Assembly (NCBI GenBank): GCA_022315425.1 | Contig: JAIUPT010000019.1 | Location: 1-64,000, forward strand | DNA length: 64,000 nucleotides | Reading direction: 5' to 3' | Source of the DNA: Pseudevernia furfuracea | Taxonomy: Eukaryota; Ascomycota; Lecanoromycetes; Lecanorales; Parmeliaceae | In this document: in pieces, positions 45,253-56,716 of the stretch | Position numbering within the stretch: position 1 is the first letter of the stretch | Layout: every line of letters starts with the position of its first letter | Position numbers and translations under genes: made by a program | The notes under the pieces: generated by a model | The model's input: only the letters and a program-made list of their open reading frames with translations | Told to the model about the DNA's origin: nothing | The model's database searches: none

Positions 45253-46685
45253 CTATTTGGGTACAGCCACGATGATGCTGTCGCGGAAGTCTGGGGTATA
45301 TGTGCAGATGGACTTGATCTTTAGCCCTGCCAAATCCATCAGAGAGTGCCACTGTTTTTCAGTCCTTTCCATGGCACCTAGGCTAGCCATCATAGTCAAA
45401 TCAAGCTGAGTTGCATGCCAGTGTGCTCCTTGATTTGGGAGGATCATGTCGTCGACCAAGATCACTGAGTCTTCATTCATCGCTTTCCTGATTTGACCAA
45501 GTATCACGATACATCTATCGTCTGGATGATCATGCATGATGTTACGCAAGTAGTAGGCTCTAGCTCCTGTAAAATGTTACTAAGATAAAGCTGATGCTGT
45601 ACTGAAACAGAATTTACCTTTAATGGGCTGTTCAGTCATGAAATCGTGTACCATTGGCTCGATTCCCTCTGCGGGGATAGCATGAGCTATGACAGGAGGC
45701 AGATCTTGAAGAATGACACGCCCGGGAATGTTTGGAAGCTTTTTCTTGAGAGCCACACACTGATGGCCGATACCGCCACCGATATCAACGAAGAGAGGAG
45801 TTTCTGGCTTCGATCTTGAAGTAATCTCTTTTTCAAAAGGGAATACATCAAGGAAAATATTCTGCCCTTCACGGCTTGCAGATATCCATGTGCCGAAGTT
45901 GTTGAGATATATCGGCTTGTCTTGAAGCCAGAGGAATGGCACAAGATCTGTCCCATGAGCCTTCTGAAAAGGGGTGTGCGTGCTCTCGGTTGGGTTCCGA
46001 TACTTGGTCTCTGCAAGGAATTGGGGCAATACCTGCCAGCATGGCATGATAAGATCATTGCTAAGAAAGCATAAATGTCAACCCGGTATCAAATAGAGCC
46101 AAATGAAGTGTCTTACTTATGGTATATTCCAGTTTTCAATCCGGGTATGCTGAGCGTCTTCGTAATGTTGCTAGCAGACCAAAGATCTTCTCCGGTCTCA
46201 TTGATCATCCCAAAGCTTGCCAAATAGCGAAGGATTCGACCTTGGCACATGGACAAGTATCAGTGTGTCCTACAAGCAACATAACAGGCTCTGAATTGCT
46301 ATAAGCTCACCGAGGAAGATCTCATCTGTCTTTGTGGCCACTGCAAGCTCGGTGGTGCTCGACGACACGTCGTCTTTTTTGGCGAGGATCTCGAACAGGC
46401 TGATGTCGCAGGCAACGCGTGCCGCAGTAGTCTGCAGCGCCTAAGGAACGAGTGCGCAATTAGCTTTGGATCTCAGGTGCAAAGAAATCGGGCTCAGCAG
46501 GGAAGTCTTACAGTGTAAGCAATTCGCTGAATCGAATCTCCTGGTGTTTCTAAAGCAAACATTAGGCTTCGAGCAGCATCGAATAAGCTCTTGCGTGTTG
46601 CTTCTTCTTTCGGTACTGAGTGCTTAAGAGACTCTAGCCTCGTAATCAAACCAGATAGGTCTGAGTCTGAAGTTAGGGATGACAT
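45253..46685 (-). CDS. O-methyltransferase (plant-type family 2)
   Basis: Five exons in phase: 46685-46512, 46440-46311, 46240-46117, 46060-45618, 45566-45253, 394 residues, normal for the family. An N-terminal dimerisation/winged-helix part has ARVACDISLFEIL and RILRYLASFGMI. The SAM-binding motif is FVDIGGGIGHQC (exon 4), followed by RVILQDLPPVI. The catalytic His region is YYLRNIMHDHPDD, and the C-terminal part has ILVDDMILPNQGAHWHATQ and LDLTMMASLG. The enzyme should transfer a methyl group from SAM to a hydroxyl of a small, probably aromatic, molecule in the cytosol. It lies 1.6 kb from a prenyltransferase and near an FAD monooxygenase, a combination common in tailoring pathways. Intron 2 uses the acceptor GCCAAG. 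Confidence 0.9.
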
Positions 46686-48243
46686 GATGAGTTTAAGATG
46701 AGTTTGCTGTCCGGTGTCGCGTTGAAGATGAGGAGCAAGCAACACTTAGAGCCAAGAAGCTTGAAGAACAGTAAATGAAATCAAGATTCCCTCTGTTACA
46801 TATTTATGGTAGAAAGAAATCATGGGTAGGTGGATGTATGCGTTGGTGGATACCACGCGGCCCCATGCATACTCGGTGCTCTCGATGTCACGCAAACACT
46901 GCACACGCTGCACTCAAAACGGATACGGATAGCCCCCGGACTCGTACTGGATTTGCCTTAGCGAGGCTGTGCGGCGAGGCATTCATCCATGATCCAGCCT
47001 TGGTGATCCCAAATGTGTACCACCCGTTGGATGCATGTGGACCTCATCAAATCGGGCTATCTTCCGTGAATCTACCCCGTAAAATAGTAGGATCCGTTTC
47101 CTAAGAAAATACCTTGAAACACAGCAGGAAAATGCTTACACCATAACTGTCGAAGTAATCGGATCCGCAGAATAGCTTACACTGAAGTAAGAAAATCCCT
47201 CACACGCATTTAGGGGTCCATGAATTGCGGGGTTGTATAGCGCATAAGACTGTCAATCATCTGTAGTCTCGTCTTCCCCCTCCCCACGAATTTGACCCAC
47301 TTTAACCCTACGCGTGGTGATAGAGTAATTGACCCGCATAATGGCTGTAGGTCGCAAGTGTTACCGAGGTGAATCCAGGGAATCTAGGCCCTCTTACCTA
47401 TGACTTCGGGGCTGCTTACCACTAGCACATGTGCAGGACTCTTGGCGTCCACCTCCGTACTGTGCACCAACGTGGAGATATGGAATGAAGAATCACACAT
47501 GAAAGTGGACCATGGTAATCGAGTAGGCTTCAAGTGCTTGTGCGTCAGGTCTGATACCCGCTAAACCCTTCCATGTATGTGTCAAAAGCACGCATCACGC
47601 CCTATCATAAAGTAGGCACCCAACTTAGCCCCAATGTTGCGGACGCCAGCTGAGAGACAAAGTGTCTGCACTTCACACATGGAAGACGCACGAGTACGGA
47701 GTTGTTAGAGGGCAGCATTAGCTGACATGATTCAATGCGACACATGGTTGCATCCGAGGAAAATGGGGTCAAAACACAGCCTGGTAATCGAAACCTCTTT
47801 TGGGAAGGTGGTCTCCCAAGATCTTCAGCCTTCATTCATGCCCACTCTCTGCCCGACATTCAAATGATGTATGGGATTCATAGGTGCGCGGTAATTTCAT
47901 AACTGTTGACCAGGATTGATCTAGGTACCTTAGGTGTGGCATGCATTGTCATCCACAGTAACATTAGGAGATTAGCAGCAGACCATGTTCTATCCCTGCA
48001 AATCCCAGATCACCTTGGCACTGGCCGAGTCAGACCTTTGCTCAAACTTGTACTTGTCTCGTCAATGCGACTCTGCGAACCTCTGGCTCAAACGATTCGT
48101 GGTCCCACTACTCGCTTCTTGAGCAAGGCGAATAATGGGACCTCGACTACTCTCTTTCTCGTTCCTGTCTTCTCCCCTCCTCCGTTGGCTTTGAACCTCT
48201 TGAGGCTTCCATCGTTTACGCTCACAGAAGAACCGTCTCAGTT
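46686..48243. other. Intergenic region (divergent promoters)
   Basis: 1.56 kb between the divergently transcribed methyltransferase and prenyltransferase genes. I see no convincing gene or repeat. It is the natural place for shared regulatory sites. Confidence 0.5.
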
Positions 48244-49563
48244 ATGTCTTTGATGTTAGCATCAAGCAGGGGCTTTAGGGCCTTCAAAAGCCCATTATCC
48301 AAACCCGGGTTTGCGCATCGAACACTTTTGCTTATTTTTGATCTCCATCTAGCTCGAAAATCTACAACTTGCGGTCCTCAAGTGTATATTCGCCATTGCG
48401 CACCCTCACGGTCACGTCTGCCTCGCTCCACGCTTGAGCAACAGATACTTCAACATCATGTTCACTACCGTTTCCGCTCCAGCTCAACACACCCCTCAGA
48501 TCTACCACGGACTGCCCTTGAAACCGATTCCCTATCCCCGAAATCTATTCCCTCAGAGGATGTCTATCATCCACCAACACACGGATTCCTCTTCCTGATC
48601 CCTCGCGCCTGGGTCCCTTATGCCGAATTGATGCGCCTCGAGAAACCAACAGGCCTATACCTATTCTACCTCCCTTACCTCTTCGGCCTCCTCTTTGCAG
48701 CCAGCACCGCCCACCCCACTATCATGCCCTTACCTCTTCTGACCGCAAGCATTCAGTTCTTCTCCGGTACCATCATCCTGCGCGGCGCCGCCTGTACCTG
48801 GAACGACACCCACGACCGCGCCTACGATCGCCTCGTAGCCCGCACCCGTTTGCGCCCCGTAGCGCGCGGTGCCATTTACCCGTTCCAGGCCCACGTGTTT
48901 ACCGCTGCGCAAAGCATCGTGGGCTTGTTGCTACTCTATAGCATGCCCCTTCAGGTCAGCTACTACTCGCTGCCAGTAATTGGGATACTCGGTCTATACC
49001 CGTTTGCTAAGCGGGTGACGCATTACCCACAAGTTATACTAGGGGTCCCTGTGGCATGGGGAGTGTTCTTAGGCAGTGCCGCTTTGGGGTGCGATCCAGT
49101 AGCTCTGTGGCTTGGACAGGGGAGTCAGTCTGGGGTCGGAGGGGCTTTGGGGTGTTTCTATATGGCAAATATTGCATGGACTGTCATCTATGATACCATT
49201 TACGCGCATCAGGATGTGAAGGATGATGCGAAGGCGGGGGTCAAATCGATGGCCGTGAGGCACCTGTATAATACGAAGACACTCCTTTCATGGCTGGCTG
49301 TCGTGCAGACATCATTGCTCCTAGCAACCGGAATGCTGGCAGAAATGGGATCGGCGTATTTTGTGGGAAGCTGCGGGGCTGGTGTGTCGTTGGCTACTAT
49401 GATATGGAGAGTCGATCTGAAGAGGCCGAGCGAGTGTATGTGGTGGTTCAAACATGGGACATGGTTCGTTGGAGGGAGTATCACGTTGGGGCTTGTTGGC
49501 GAGTACTTTACACTGCTACGTTCAGATTCAAATGAAGCTGGCAAGGACGTGGAGAATTTATGA
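48244..49563 (+). CDS. UbiA-family prenyltransferase (COQ2/meroterpenoid type)
   Basis: Intronless, 439 residues. The UbiA domain starts at about residue 115 (WVPYAELMRLEKPTG). Both Asp-rich Mg-prenyl-diphosphate motifs are intact: WNDTHDRAYDR (residues about 189-199, NDxxDxxxD) and YDTIYAHQDVKDD (about 316-328). Hydrophobic helices such as LFYLPYLFGLLFAA, IVGLLLLYSMPL and ILGVPVAWGVFLGSAA indicate a membrane enzyme transferring a prenyl chain to an aromatic acceptor. The 110-residue N-terminal extension is basic, Ser-rich and poor in acidic residues, like a mitochondrial presequence, which fits COQ2. WND instead of the usual IND, and YDTIYAHQD, are closer to secondary-metabolite paralogues as I remember them. 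Its 3' end is 50 bp from the convergent monooxygenase gene. Confidence 0.88.
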   Translation: MSLMLASSRGFRAFKSPLSKPGFAHRTLLLIFDLHLARKSTTCGPQVYIRHCAPSRSRLPRSTLEQQILQHHVHYRFRSSSTHPSDLPRTALETDSLSPKSIPSEDVYHPPTHGFLFLIPRAWVPYAELMRLEKPTGLYLFYLPYLFGLLFAASTAHPTIMPLPLLTASIQFFSGTIILRGAACTWNDTHDRAYDRLVARTRLRPVARGAIYPFQAHVFTAAQSIVGLLLLYSMPLQVSYYSLPVIGILGLYPFAKRVTHYPQVILGVPVAWGVFLGSAALGCDPVALWLGQGSQSGVGGALGCFYMANIAWTVIYDTIYAHQDVKDDAKAGVKSMAVRHLYNTKTLLSWLAVVQTSLLLATGMLAEMGSAYFVGSCGAGVSLATMIWRVDLKRPSECMWWFKHGTWFVGGSITLGLVGEYFTLLRSDSNEAGKDVENL

Positions 49564-49613
49564 TAAAGAACTCAACCAATGATGCTTCAAGAATCCAGAC
49601 TTCACCTTGCTAC

Positions 49614-51023
49614 TTAGGACATGCTCGTTGTGCCAGGCCAACCGCCTTTCAAGTAGATGTTCCACGCGTCCTCCCCTTCTTTGTAAGCGTCATACCCGAA
49701 CATCCATTTCTGGGCAACCGGATCCGCCCACGGGTTTGGATAGCCTTCAAACGGCGCGTCTTGAAGTAGTTGACGGTCTCTTTCTTGTTGTAAGGGCCCA
49801 TCTATCATGCCGTTGATGTCACGCATTGCCCTACTACGCTCTTTCATCAAAATGGCTCGTGGTTTGCGGACTTGCTCGTAGATCGCGAGGACGTCTGGGA
49901 TCTGAGACTTGTGATGCATCTTTGTGAAGAGAGCGCTCAAGATGGCGGCGTCTTCGAGCACCTGGGCGGCTCCTTGCGCTCTAGGATTAGATTAGCCCTC
50001 ACTGGAAGATGGTATGTTCCAAACTTCTGAAGATGGAAGGAGAATCTAACAAGTATGGTAGCATGGCATGAGCAGAATCCCCTATAAGAGCAAATCTTCC
50101 CAAATCATGACGCCAGGTCCTGGGCTCCGCCGTTTCGGTCAAAGTCCATTTCACTGCGTTCTTAGCTGTATCAAGCAGTCTCTTGTACCTGGGATCCCAA
50201 ACCTTGAAATACTCCCGTAACTCATCAATTTTGGTCTGCTGCGGTCGATGTTGTATTGGTTTTGTGCTATCCTCTGAACGTGAGAGGATCATATGGAAAA
50301 GATTGTCTCTCCTAACCATATAGGCTACAACGTGCGCATCCGGTCCAAACCACACGTTGGTGGCTGGGGGGTCGACGAAGCTTCTCAGGTCCTCTTGTTG
50401 CCGTACTTCCTCAGCATCAAGGGCGATGCTGACGACTTGATCACCACTGTGATAGGGTAAATCAGAGTAACCGAGTAAAGCTTGTCGACTAATTGACCTA
50501 TCGCCGTCTCCACCGAATATCACATCGGCGTTATATAATTCGCCATTGGAGAGCCCAATCGATGGTGCCGCAAAGTCAATATTGCTCACCTGTGATCCGA
50601 GCTTGATTTCAACACCAAGAGATTTAGCTCGTTCTAGCAAGACCGTCCGAAGGTCGGTTCGATGGACGTTGAGAAATGGAGACTTGAATTCGTACTCGAT
50701 ATCGGGCACGAGCGTCAACTTCGATAATACTTTACCGTCTCGATAGGATCGTAAGATGATAGCTTGAGACTGGATCGCATTGGTTTTGACAGCGTCGAGA
50801 ACACCAAGGTGTTGAAGACATTTTGTAGCATTTGGTGGGACTTGGATTCCACCGCCAACCTTCATGTGTAAGTATGAGAACCTAGGTGATTGTTCTTATT
50901 TCTTACATCCAAGAATTCTGTCATACGTTCGAACATGAGAATTTCATGCCCAGCATTTCGAAGACCAATTGCAGTAGCAAGGCCACCAATCCCACAACCT
51001 ACAATTAGGATGCGACAAGGCAT
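49614..51023 (-). CDS. FAD-dependent monooxygenase (salicylate-hydroxylase-like)
   Basis: Three exons in phase: 51023-50907, 50859-50051, 49980-49614, 430 residues. The N-terminal Rossmann motif is ILIVGCGIGGLATAIGLRNAG (residues 5-25). The middle NAD(P)H/FAD motif reads FGGDGDRSISRQAL (usually GADGxxSxxR). The second FAD motif is RFALIGDSAHAMLPYLAQG, followed by AQVLEDAAIL. All required glycines are present. Such class A flavoprotein hydroxylases oxidise aromatic or polyketide-derived substrates. The position between prenyltransferase and transporter genes suggests a tailoring role, possibly on a prenylated aromatic. I started at 51023 because the dinucleotide fold begins there; the upstream in-frame Met at 51116 is unlikely. 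Confidence 0.9.
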
Positions 51024-51389
51024 TTTTTTTATCTTAGAAGATTCGAAAAAAAAAACGATAGGTCTTAGGCTGCTGTTGCTTAAAAATAGGAGTGGAAAGC
51101 GACTCGTTAAATTCACACACTTCTGTTGTACTTCAAAGACGCTCCGATGAGACTACCCCTCACTGGGGGCTCTTGGGTCCCATTCCTTATAAAGCATGCA
51201 TTGAATAGACCACTTGCCCCTCGAGCCGAAATGCAGGCTCGTCATGCTGGTAGGACAGTAGCAAAGACGCTACCGAGGAAAGGAAAGCGGAACCGACAAC
51301 AGTGATATGCTGGAAATCATACTGCGGAAGAATTTTGATTACCGGAGTCTCCTGAATCTCACAATGTAACTATATACTAAGAGAGAAGA

Positions 51390-51480
51390 TTATGTATACA
51401 TAACGAAGTGAATCTGTCAAGACACGCTAAGTCTAAAAGAGAAGTGTTAAAGAAAGATGTGTGTTAAAGAAATACTGAGA
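51390..51480 (+). repeat. Relic LTR of the compact-element family
   Basis: TATGTATACATAACGAAGTG, then CTGTCAAGACACGCTAAG and GAAGTGTTAAAGAAAG follow the order of the 188-bp LTR (12869-13056) with many G-to-A/C-to-T changes. The ends are lost. It lies upstream of the monooxygenase gene. Confidence 0.6.
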
Positions 51481-51882
51481 CGCAGAGATGCAAGGCAAGA
51501 CTTCATCGGGCCTAGAGTTTATAGTTTTACGTTACGATGGATATGCAACAGTGTGAGAGTAGAAGATTATCCAGAGCCGCTGAATGACACCTGACCAAAG
51601 AGACATCTAACATTCGAGTATGGGCGACGACATGTAACGTGGCTATGTAATCTCAGCCTTAGTTCTGTCACATAAGTTCAGCTCGGTACTCACAGTGTTT
51701 CTGCCTCATTCATCTTACTTAAACATTGATACTTTTGTTTAATTCAGGTAAGAATTTCGTTGGAACTCGCAGCAATAGAGATGAAGCACGAAAACGACGG
51801 GGAGGAAAAACATCTTGTTTTTAAGCCCTTAGTTGTTGTATACACTACTAATATTGAAGCCCAAAGCATGGCGTTACTCATC

Positions 51883-53882
51883 TCAAGCAGCCTGACCACC
51901 ATAACTCATTTGCCGACCCTTGAACGAACTCTCTGGAATGAAATTTAGCTTATCCTCCGCGGAATCTAACTTGCGATGTGCAAGCCAGAATCCTGCTCCA
52001 GCAATTGCACACAAAATTGTAATAATCATGTAGTTCCACACCAGGAGAGGATCAGCAGAGAGAGAGACGAAAGCCTCTCCTATAGCGTATGAAATGGCAC
52101 TCATGAATAAGAAAACTGCCGTGACGACCGAGCGCATATTCTTTGGTGCTTTGGTGAAAGCATACTCGAGACCGGTGATGGAGGCGAATATCTCGGAGAA
52201 GGCGATGAGGAGGTAGGGAATAGTTTGAACCCAGACGTTGATGGGAGCAGGTCCTGAACAAGTCGGATCCGAGGGATATTTACCACAAGGGCCGAGTTTG
52301 TAAATATAGTACTGGGTGACGCATGCTGCAATCATAGACAGAGCGGCGGTGATAAAACCCCAGGTGATCTTCTTCAGCGGCGTGAAGCGAATTCCTACGC
52401 GTTCCATGGCTGGATAAATGAACAGGTCACAGATGGGAATGAAGATGATGAGAGCGATAGGATCAATGTTGTTGATGAGATCGTTAGGGGCGCCGTGGAG
52501 CTCCATGGTTGCGGCTTGGGAAACCAGGTTATTGGTCATTTGATTGTATGCGAGCCAATATACCGGGTACCAGAGGAACACAGTGCAGGCCTTGAGACCT
52601 CGACGGACTTCATCGACCCAGACGTCATCGAAGGTCATCCAAGCAGGTTTATTTGACCCCAGTCTGCTTGGCTTCACATCTTCCCAGAAGTCGTTTGAGC
52701 GCATGTTTTTGACACTGTAATAATGGCACAGCTCAGCTTGACTCTCAGCACAGACTTCGGGAAAACAAAATGCCACTTACGTTGTCACAGGATTTATGGA
52801 CCAGCGGCCCTTCATGGCAAACCCCCAGAGCTGGAGAGCTTTGGCAAGTACGGAACCAGTGGGTGCTCGCTTGGCATATTTGTTGCGCATTAAGAACATG
52901 ATACTAGGGCAGCACAAGAACAAGAGAGTCGGTAGGACGAACGCCAACCAATACCCAACGTACTTTTCTGCATAGACCATGCCGATCTGGCCGATCAATG
53001 CGCCAACGTTGATCATAAGATAGAAGTACATGTAAATCCGGGAGATGGTCATGGTTGGGTCGACAATGGTCCGCTCGCCGCTCTTCTGGATTTTGATATA
53101 TTGTTGCGGGTGCTTCGACTCGTACTGCTCGGCAATGAGAGGAGAAATGTTAGGTTTGAATCCTCCGACGCCAATACCGAATATGATCAGACCAATGCAG
53201 AAGGCAGCGATAGAGCCATTAGGGTTGGCGATGACCGATGGAATGGTGGAGATGACGAGTATTATGTGACCGACGATAGCGATGAAAATAGAGATCTGAA
53301 TAGTCTTGTATCGCCCCCAGTACTGGTCGGCCATGTATGCACCCACTAGTGGCATGAAATAGGCCCACATGGAATTGAAAGTGGTCAAACCGGTCGACGC
53401 TCGCTGACCCAAGCCCAAAGCTCCTGATTGTCCATTGGTGCCGGATGAGCCAGTGGTTGATCCAGGTGGAAGAGGTTCCTGAATGAAGTTGACAACTGTA
53501 AATCTTACTTAGTCTCAAAGCTCTCAAAGCTCCCATGGCTAAAATGATGAATGGTGGACTTCTCGCGCGACTTACAGACTGCCGTGGTTCCATAATATGA
53601 AAACCGCTCGCAAAGTTCGACAAAGGCAATTGTGTAGGCGCTCCATGGGACGACACCGCAGACACGACGCAAACTCTCAACCTCTTCGGCGGTGGGATAC
53701 TCTTCGCTATCAGGACCCCTCAGGGAGTCGTCGGAAGTTAACTCGGGCTTGTCGTCGGCATCAAAGAGGGTCTTCTCGTTCTTCTCGTTGATGAGGCCTG
53801 GGGCAGCAGGGACGTCCTGAAGTTGAGGCGCATTGGACTTGGCCACCTCGGCCAAGTCGAGTCCGATGGGTCCACTCGTCAT
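51883..53882 (-). CDS. PTR2/POT-family proton-coupled peptide transporter
   Basis: Three exons in phase: 53882-53576, 53495-52781, 52714-51883, 617 residues, usual for fungal PTR2. After a hydrophilic N-terminus of about 80 residues come VELCERFSYYGTTAVF (POT signature ExxERFxYYG), QRASTGLTTFNSMWAYFMPL, GAYMADQYWGRYKTI, GIGVGGFKPNISPLIAEQY and YMYFYLMINVGALIG. The C-terminal half has FLWYPVYWLAYNQMTNN and EYAFTKAPKNMRSVVTAVFL. It would import di/tripeptides or related compounds with protons across the plasma membrane. The start at 53882 is chosen because the in-frame upstream Met (54053) only adds a leader-like stretch. It could serve nutrition or a nearby pathway. Confidence 0.92.
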
Positions 53883-55481
53883 GGTTGTGGAATGATGATG
53901 CTTGTCGCAAAAGGGAAGATCAATTGGGCGACGATAAAGGAAGTGGAAAGGAAAGACAATTGAAGTAAGGGGAGGGAAGGGGAGGGGTATTAATGCAGGG
54001 TCGACAACTGCAGATTGGCAGATCAAAGATGGCAGTGGTGCAATGTGGTGCAATGCAAGACGGAGGTCGAGCTGATCTAGCGGCCAAATGATTGGCGTTG
54101 AGGCGGGGGAATCCGAGGTGAGCGATCAGTCAGAGTGTTCTCGCATGGGGGGTTTGATCGCCGGACACGAGTTTGTTGCAGGACTGGTGCATGTCTGGTG
54201 CGGGGCTTGGCATAGGCGAGAGGGAAGTTGGGTAAGTTGGTGAGAGGTTGATTGGGCATTCAGCAAGATGAGGGGGCAAGGGGCAACAAGTACCTTCCGC
54301 ATTGCGCTATTACCTGCGGCCAAGTCATGCATGTTTCCCACGCCTATCCAATCATAATCCCATCATAATCCAATCATATTGTCCTTCCCAATCGTTTGTT
54401 ATCTCTCCGGCTCCAATTAATCCTCTTCAATTTTATCTCTTCTCACTTTGATGCTTTTGAGGGGCACGCGACAAAATGTTTTGATGCAGAATTGTTGTTG
54501 TTGTAGGAAGATCTGCCGTCGGTCATCTTATTATTACCCTATCGATCCTTGAGGAGCGAGCCAGGATCATGATAACAATACTGTACACTACCTCGGCTCC
54601 GTCCATCTTCTCCATTTGTTCATTTCTCCATTTGGATTCCTTTATGATCGCGTGTCCGATGCATCATCAACATCATTTAGCGACAAGGAGTCCGTGAATG
54701 CATATGCTGGTATCGACTTACCAAGTGAAATACTACCTACCTAGAAGCCGAGGAAGGAGGAAGAAAGAAGGAGAAAGATGAAAAGGTGGAAAAGAAAAAG
54801 GATTTCCTTATCTCGCCTGTGCCCAGACCCCGGGACTCGGAGTCAGCGCTAAGAGGAGGTTAGCCGGTTAATCTTTCCCATCCGGTTAGACTCCCCGAGA
54901 CAGCCTCCTGCCAAGATTCAAGAACAATCGAGATCTTCTAGAACAATGTCTTGGCAATTTCTTCGGCCTCGCCGTTGCCAAGATTCGATTCTCATTTACT
55001 GGGTACATAAATCATTTTCCTCTTGTACTGATGATACCTTATAGTTGAACACGATATACAAGGCTTCGCGCCTTCTGCTTTACATAACAACCAGTCCAGT
55101 CCGATAAAGCACAACACGTTCTTCTCAGTGCACCATGACGTGATCGTATCCAAGATTCTGTACTAACTTCCGAGGTCAACTATCTATTACGACTCGAACT
55201 GGGATACTCAAGCATAAAAAAAATCAGCACATGCTTCACGAGTACGAAGATGTAGCAACACTTCGATGGATGTCGCCTTGCGCGTGATAATACCAGGTGA
55301 ACCTTAACCCAAGCGTAGATTTCAGCCAAATCACAAGAGACCGTGTCTTTTCATTCCAGGGCTGCCCGCCGTCCATGCACGAAGTTCTCCGAGTTCTATT
55401 CCTTCTTTCCTTCCTAGACAACAAGGGGCCGATGTCCTTTCTTGTGGGACAAAGCAATACATTGGTCTTTTTACACGCACA
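53883..55481. other. Intergenic region upstream of the transporter
   Basis: Long promoter-side stretch. It has a CAATCATAATCC/CCATCATAATCC cluster at about 54345-54380 and purine-rich runs near 53950 and 54750. No gene supported. Confidence 0.45.
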
Positions 55482-56300
55482 ATGAACTTCAACGTTGGGT
55501 CCTTCTTCATGACAATAGCCTTTGTTATTCTTTTGCCTGCCATCGAGATCCTTAAGAAGCCCTCTTCTTTCTGTACTTCTAAATCTCTCCAACTACTTTT
55601 CGACTCACAGGTCTCCCACTCAAACCCAGCAGTCACCATGGGAAACCAGGCCTCAAAGGCCGCCTCAGATGACAGGACCTCCTCAGATCTCGCGTGCGAA
55701 CCCCAGCGCGTCGATCTCTGCAGATTTTCAACCACCGAACCGCCCGATGGCAAAAGCACTCTTACATTTTGGGAATGCACGACATGCGGTCAAAGGTACG
55801 TAGACCCAGCAGCCCCGAGCTTCTTCATCCCACCCCCGCCAATCACTGAGTGCATTCCGATCAAGACTGACGAGACACGGGGGCATGCGATTGGAGGAGT
55901 GGTGAGTATCTCCATTCCTGGCGGTGCCACCTGCGATTACGTGCGCGTGAATAGCGCCGTCAATGCAATAGACCTCAGCCGACAGATTATCGAGCCAGTG
56001 GAGGTCGCTTCTGCGGTGGACATACCGGTTGTGAACGAGCTTTCAGCGGGCAAGGCTTCTATGAAGGTGGTAGGTGAACATGGTCGGGTCAGTAGGCAGA
56101 ACACAGCCGTGGATACCGCTTGCGACGAGGAGGATCCCAAAGATTGCGAATTTTGGGGGGCACCGTGTAATGATATTGATTGTATCTATGAGGGAGGGCA
56201 TTGCCGGTACCAATGTGCGATGGGAGAGGTGGATGAAGAGCCAAAAGCTGAGGCATCAGTCCTCAAGCGCGGCTTCTTATTTGGTCGATCAGCGGCATAG
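55482..56300 (+). CDS. Cys-rich protein, alternative starts (anchor or myristoyl)
   Basis: Open frame of 272 codons. From the first ATG (55482) it starts with a hydrophobic segment, FFMTIAFVILLPAIEI, that could be a signal anchor. The internal ATG at 55638 has a better context (GTCACCATGGG) and begins MGNQASKAA, which fits N-myristoylation (Gly2, Ser6), giving 220 residues; I favour it. The body has one CxxC pair (WECTTCGQRYV), a Pro-rich turn (FFIPPPPITEC) and a C-terminal six-Cys block (residues about 215-246 of the long form) with spacing C-x7-C-x6-C-x4-C-x6-C-x3-C. That block is knottin-like, odd for a cytosolic protein. No known family. Intronless. Confidence 0.55.
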   Translation: MNFNVGSFFMTIAFVILLPAIEILKKPSSFCTSKSLQLLFDSQVSHSNPAVTMGNQASKAASDDRTSSDLACEPQRVDLCRFSTTEPPDGKSTLTFWECTTCGQRYVDPAAPSFFIPPPPITECIPIKTDETRGHAIGGVVSISIPGGATCDYVRVNSAVNAIDLSRQIIEPVEVASAVDIPVVNELSAGKASMKVVGEHGRVSRQNTAVDTACDEEDPKDCEFWGAPCNDIDCIYEGGHCRYQCAMGEVDEEPKAEASVLKRGFLFGRSAA

Positions 56301-56716
56301 CTGTGTCTGTGGCTTTACTTCTGTTGCCAGGACACCAGAAAATAGATCCATCGCTTTTCCTTCCATTCGAAAAATAGAACAAGAATATGATGGGTAAAGT
56401 GGTCATGATACACACAGTGGTAACGAAGCTGAGCCACTTGTGCGAATTCACTGAAAGCTCTGCAGGCAACATGCGGCATCGATATACAAGTCACCACGAA
56501 AAACGGGATGGTCTCACACATCTGGTCGGTTTGAAACTGGAAGATCCTATTGATCGACTATTGGATGTACATAGGGCAACGAAGGATCTGATTTCAGAGA
56601 CAGCTGAAGCCGCTTGTTTGGTTTTGCGGTTTTTCGTGTTTAGATTTGAGCGATCAGTAAGATTCGGAGATTTGTATGGGACGACGTATGCACTCCTGTA
56701 TCATTGCCTATGTGGT
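56301..56716. other. Intergenic region (convergent 3' ends)
   Basis: Between the Cys-rich gene (+) and the amidase gene (-). No gene seen. Confidence 0.5.
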
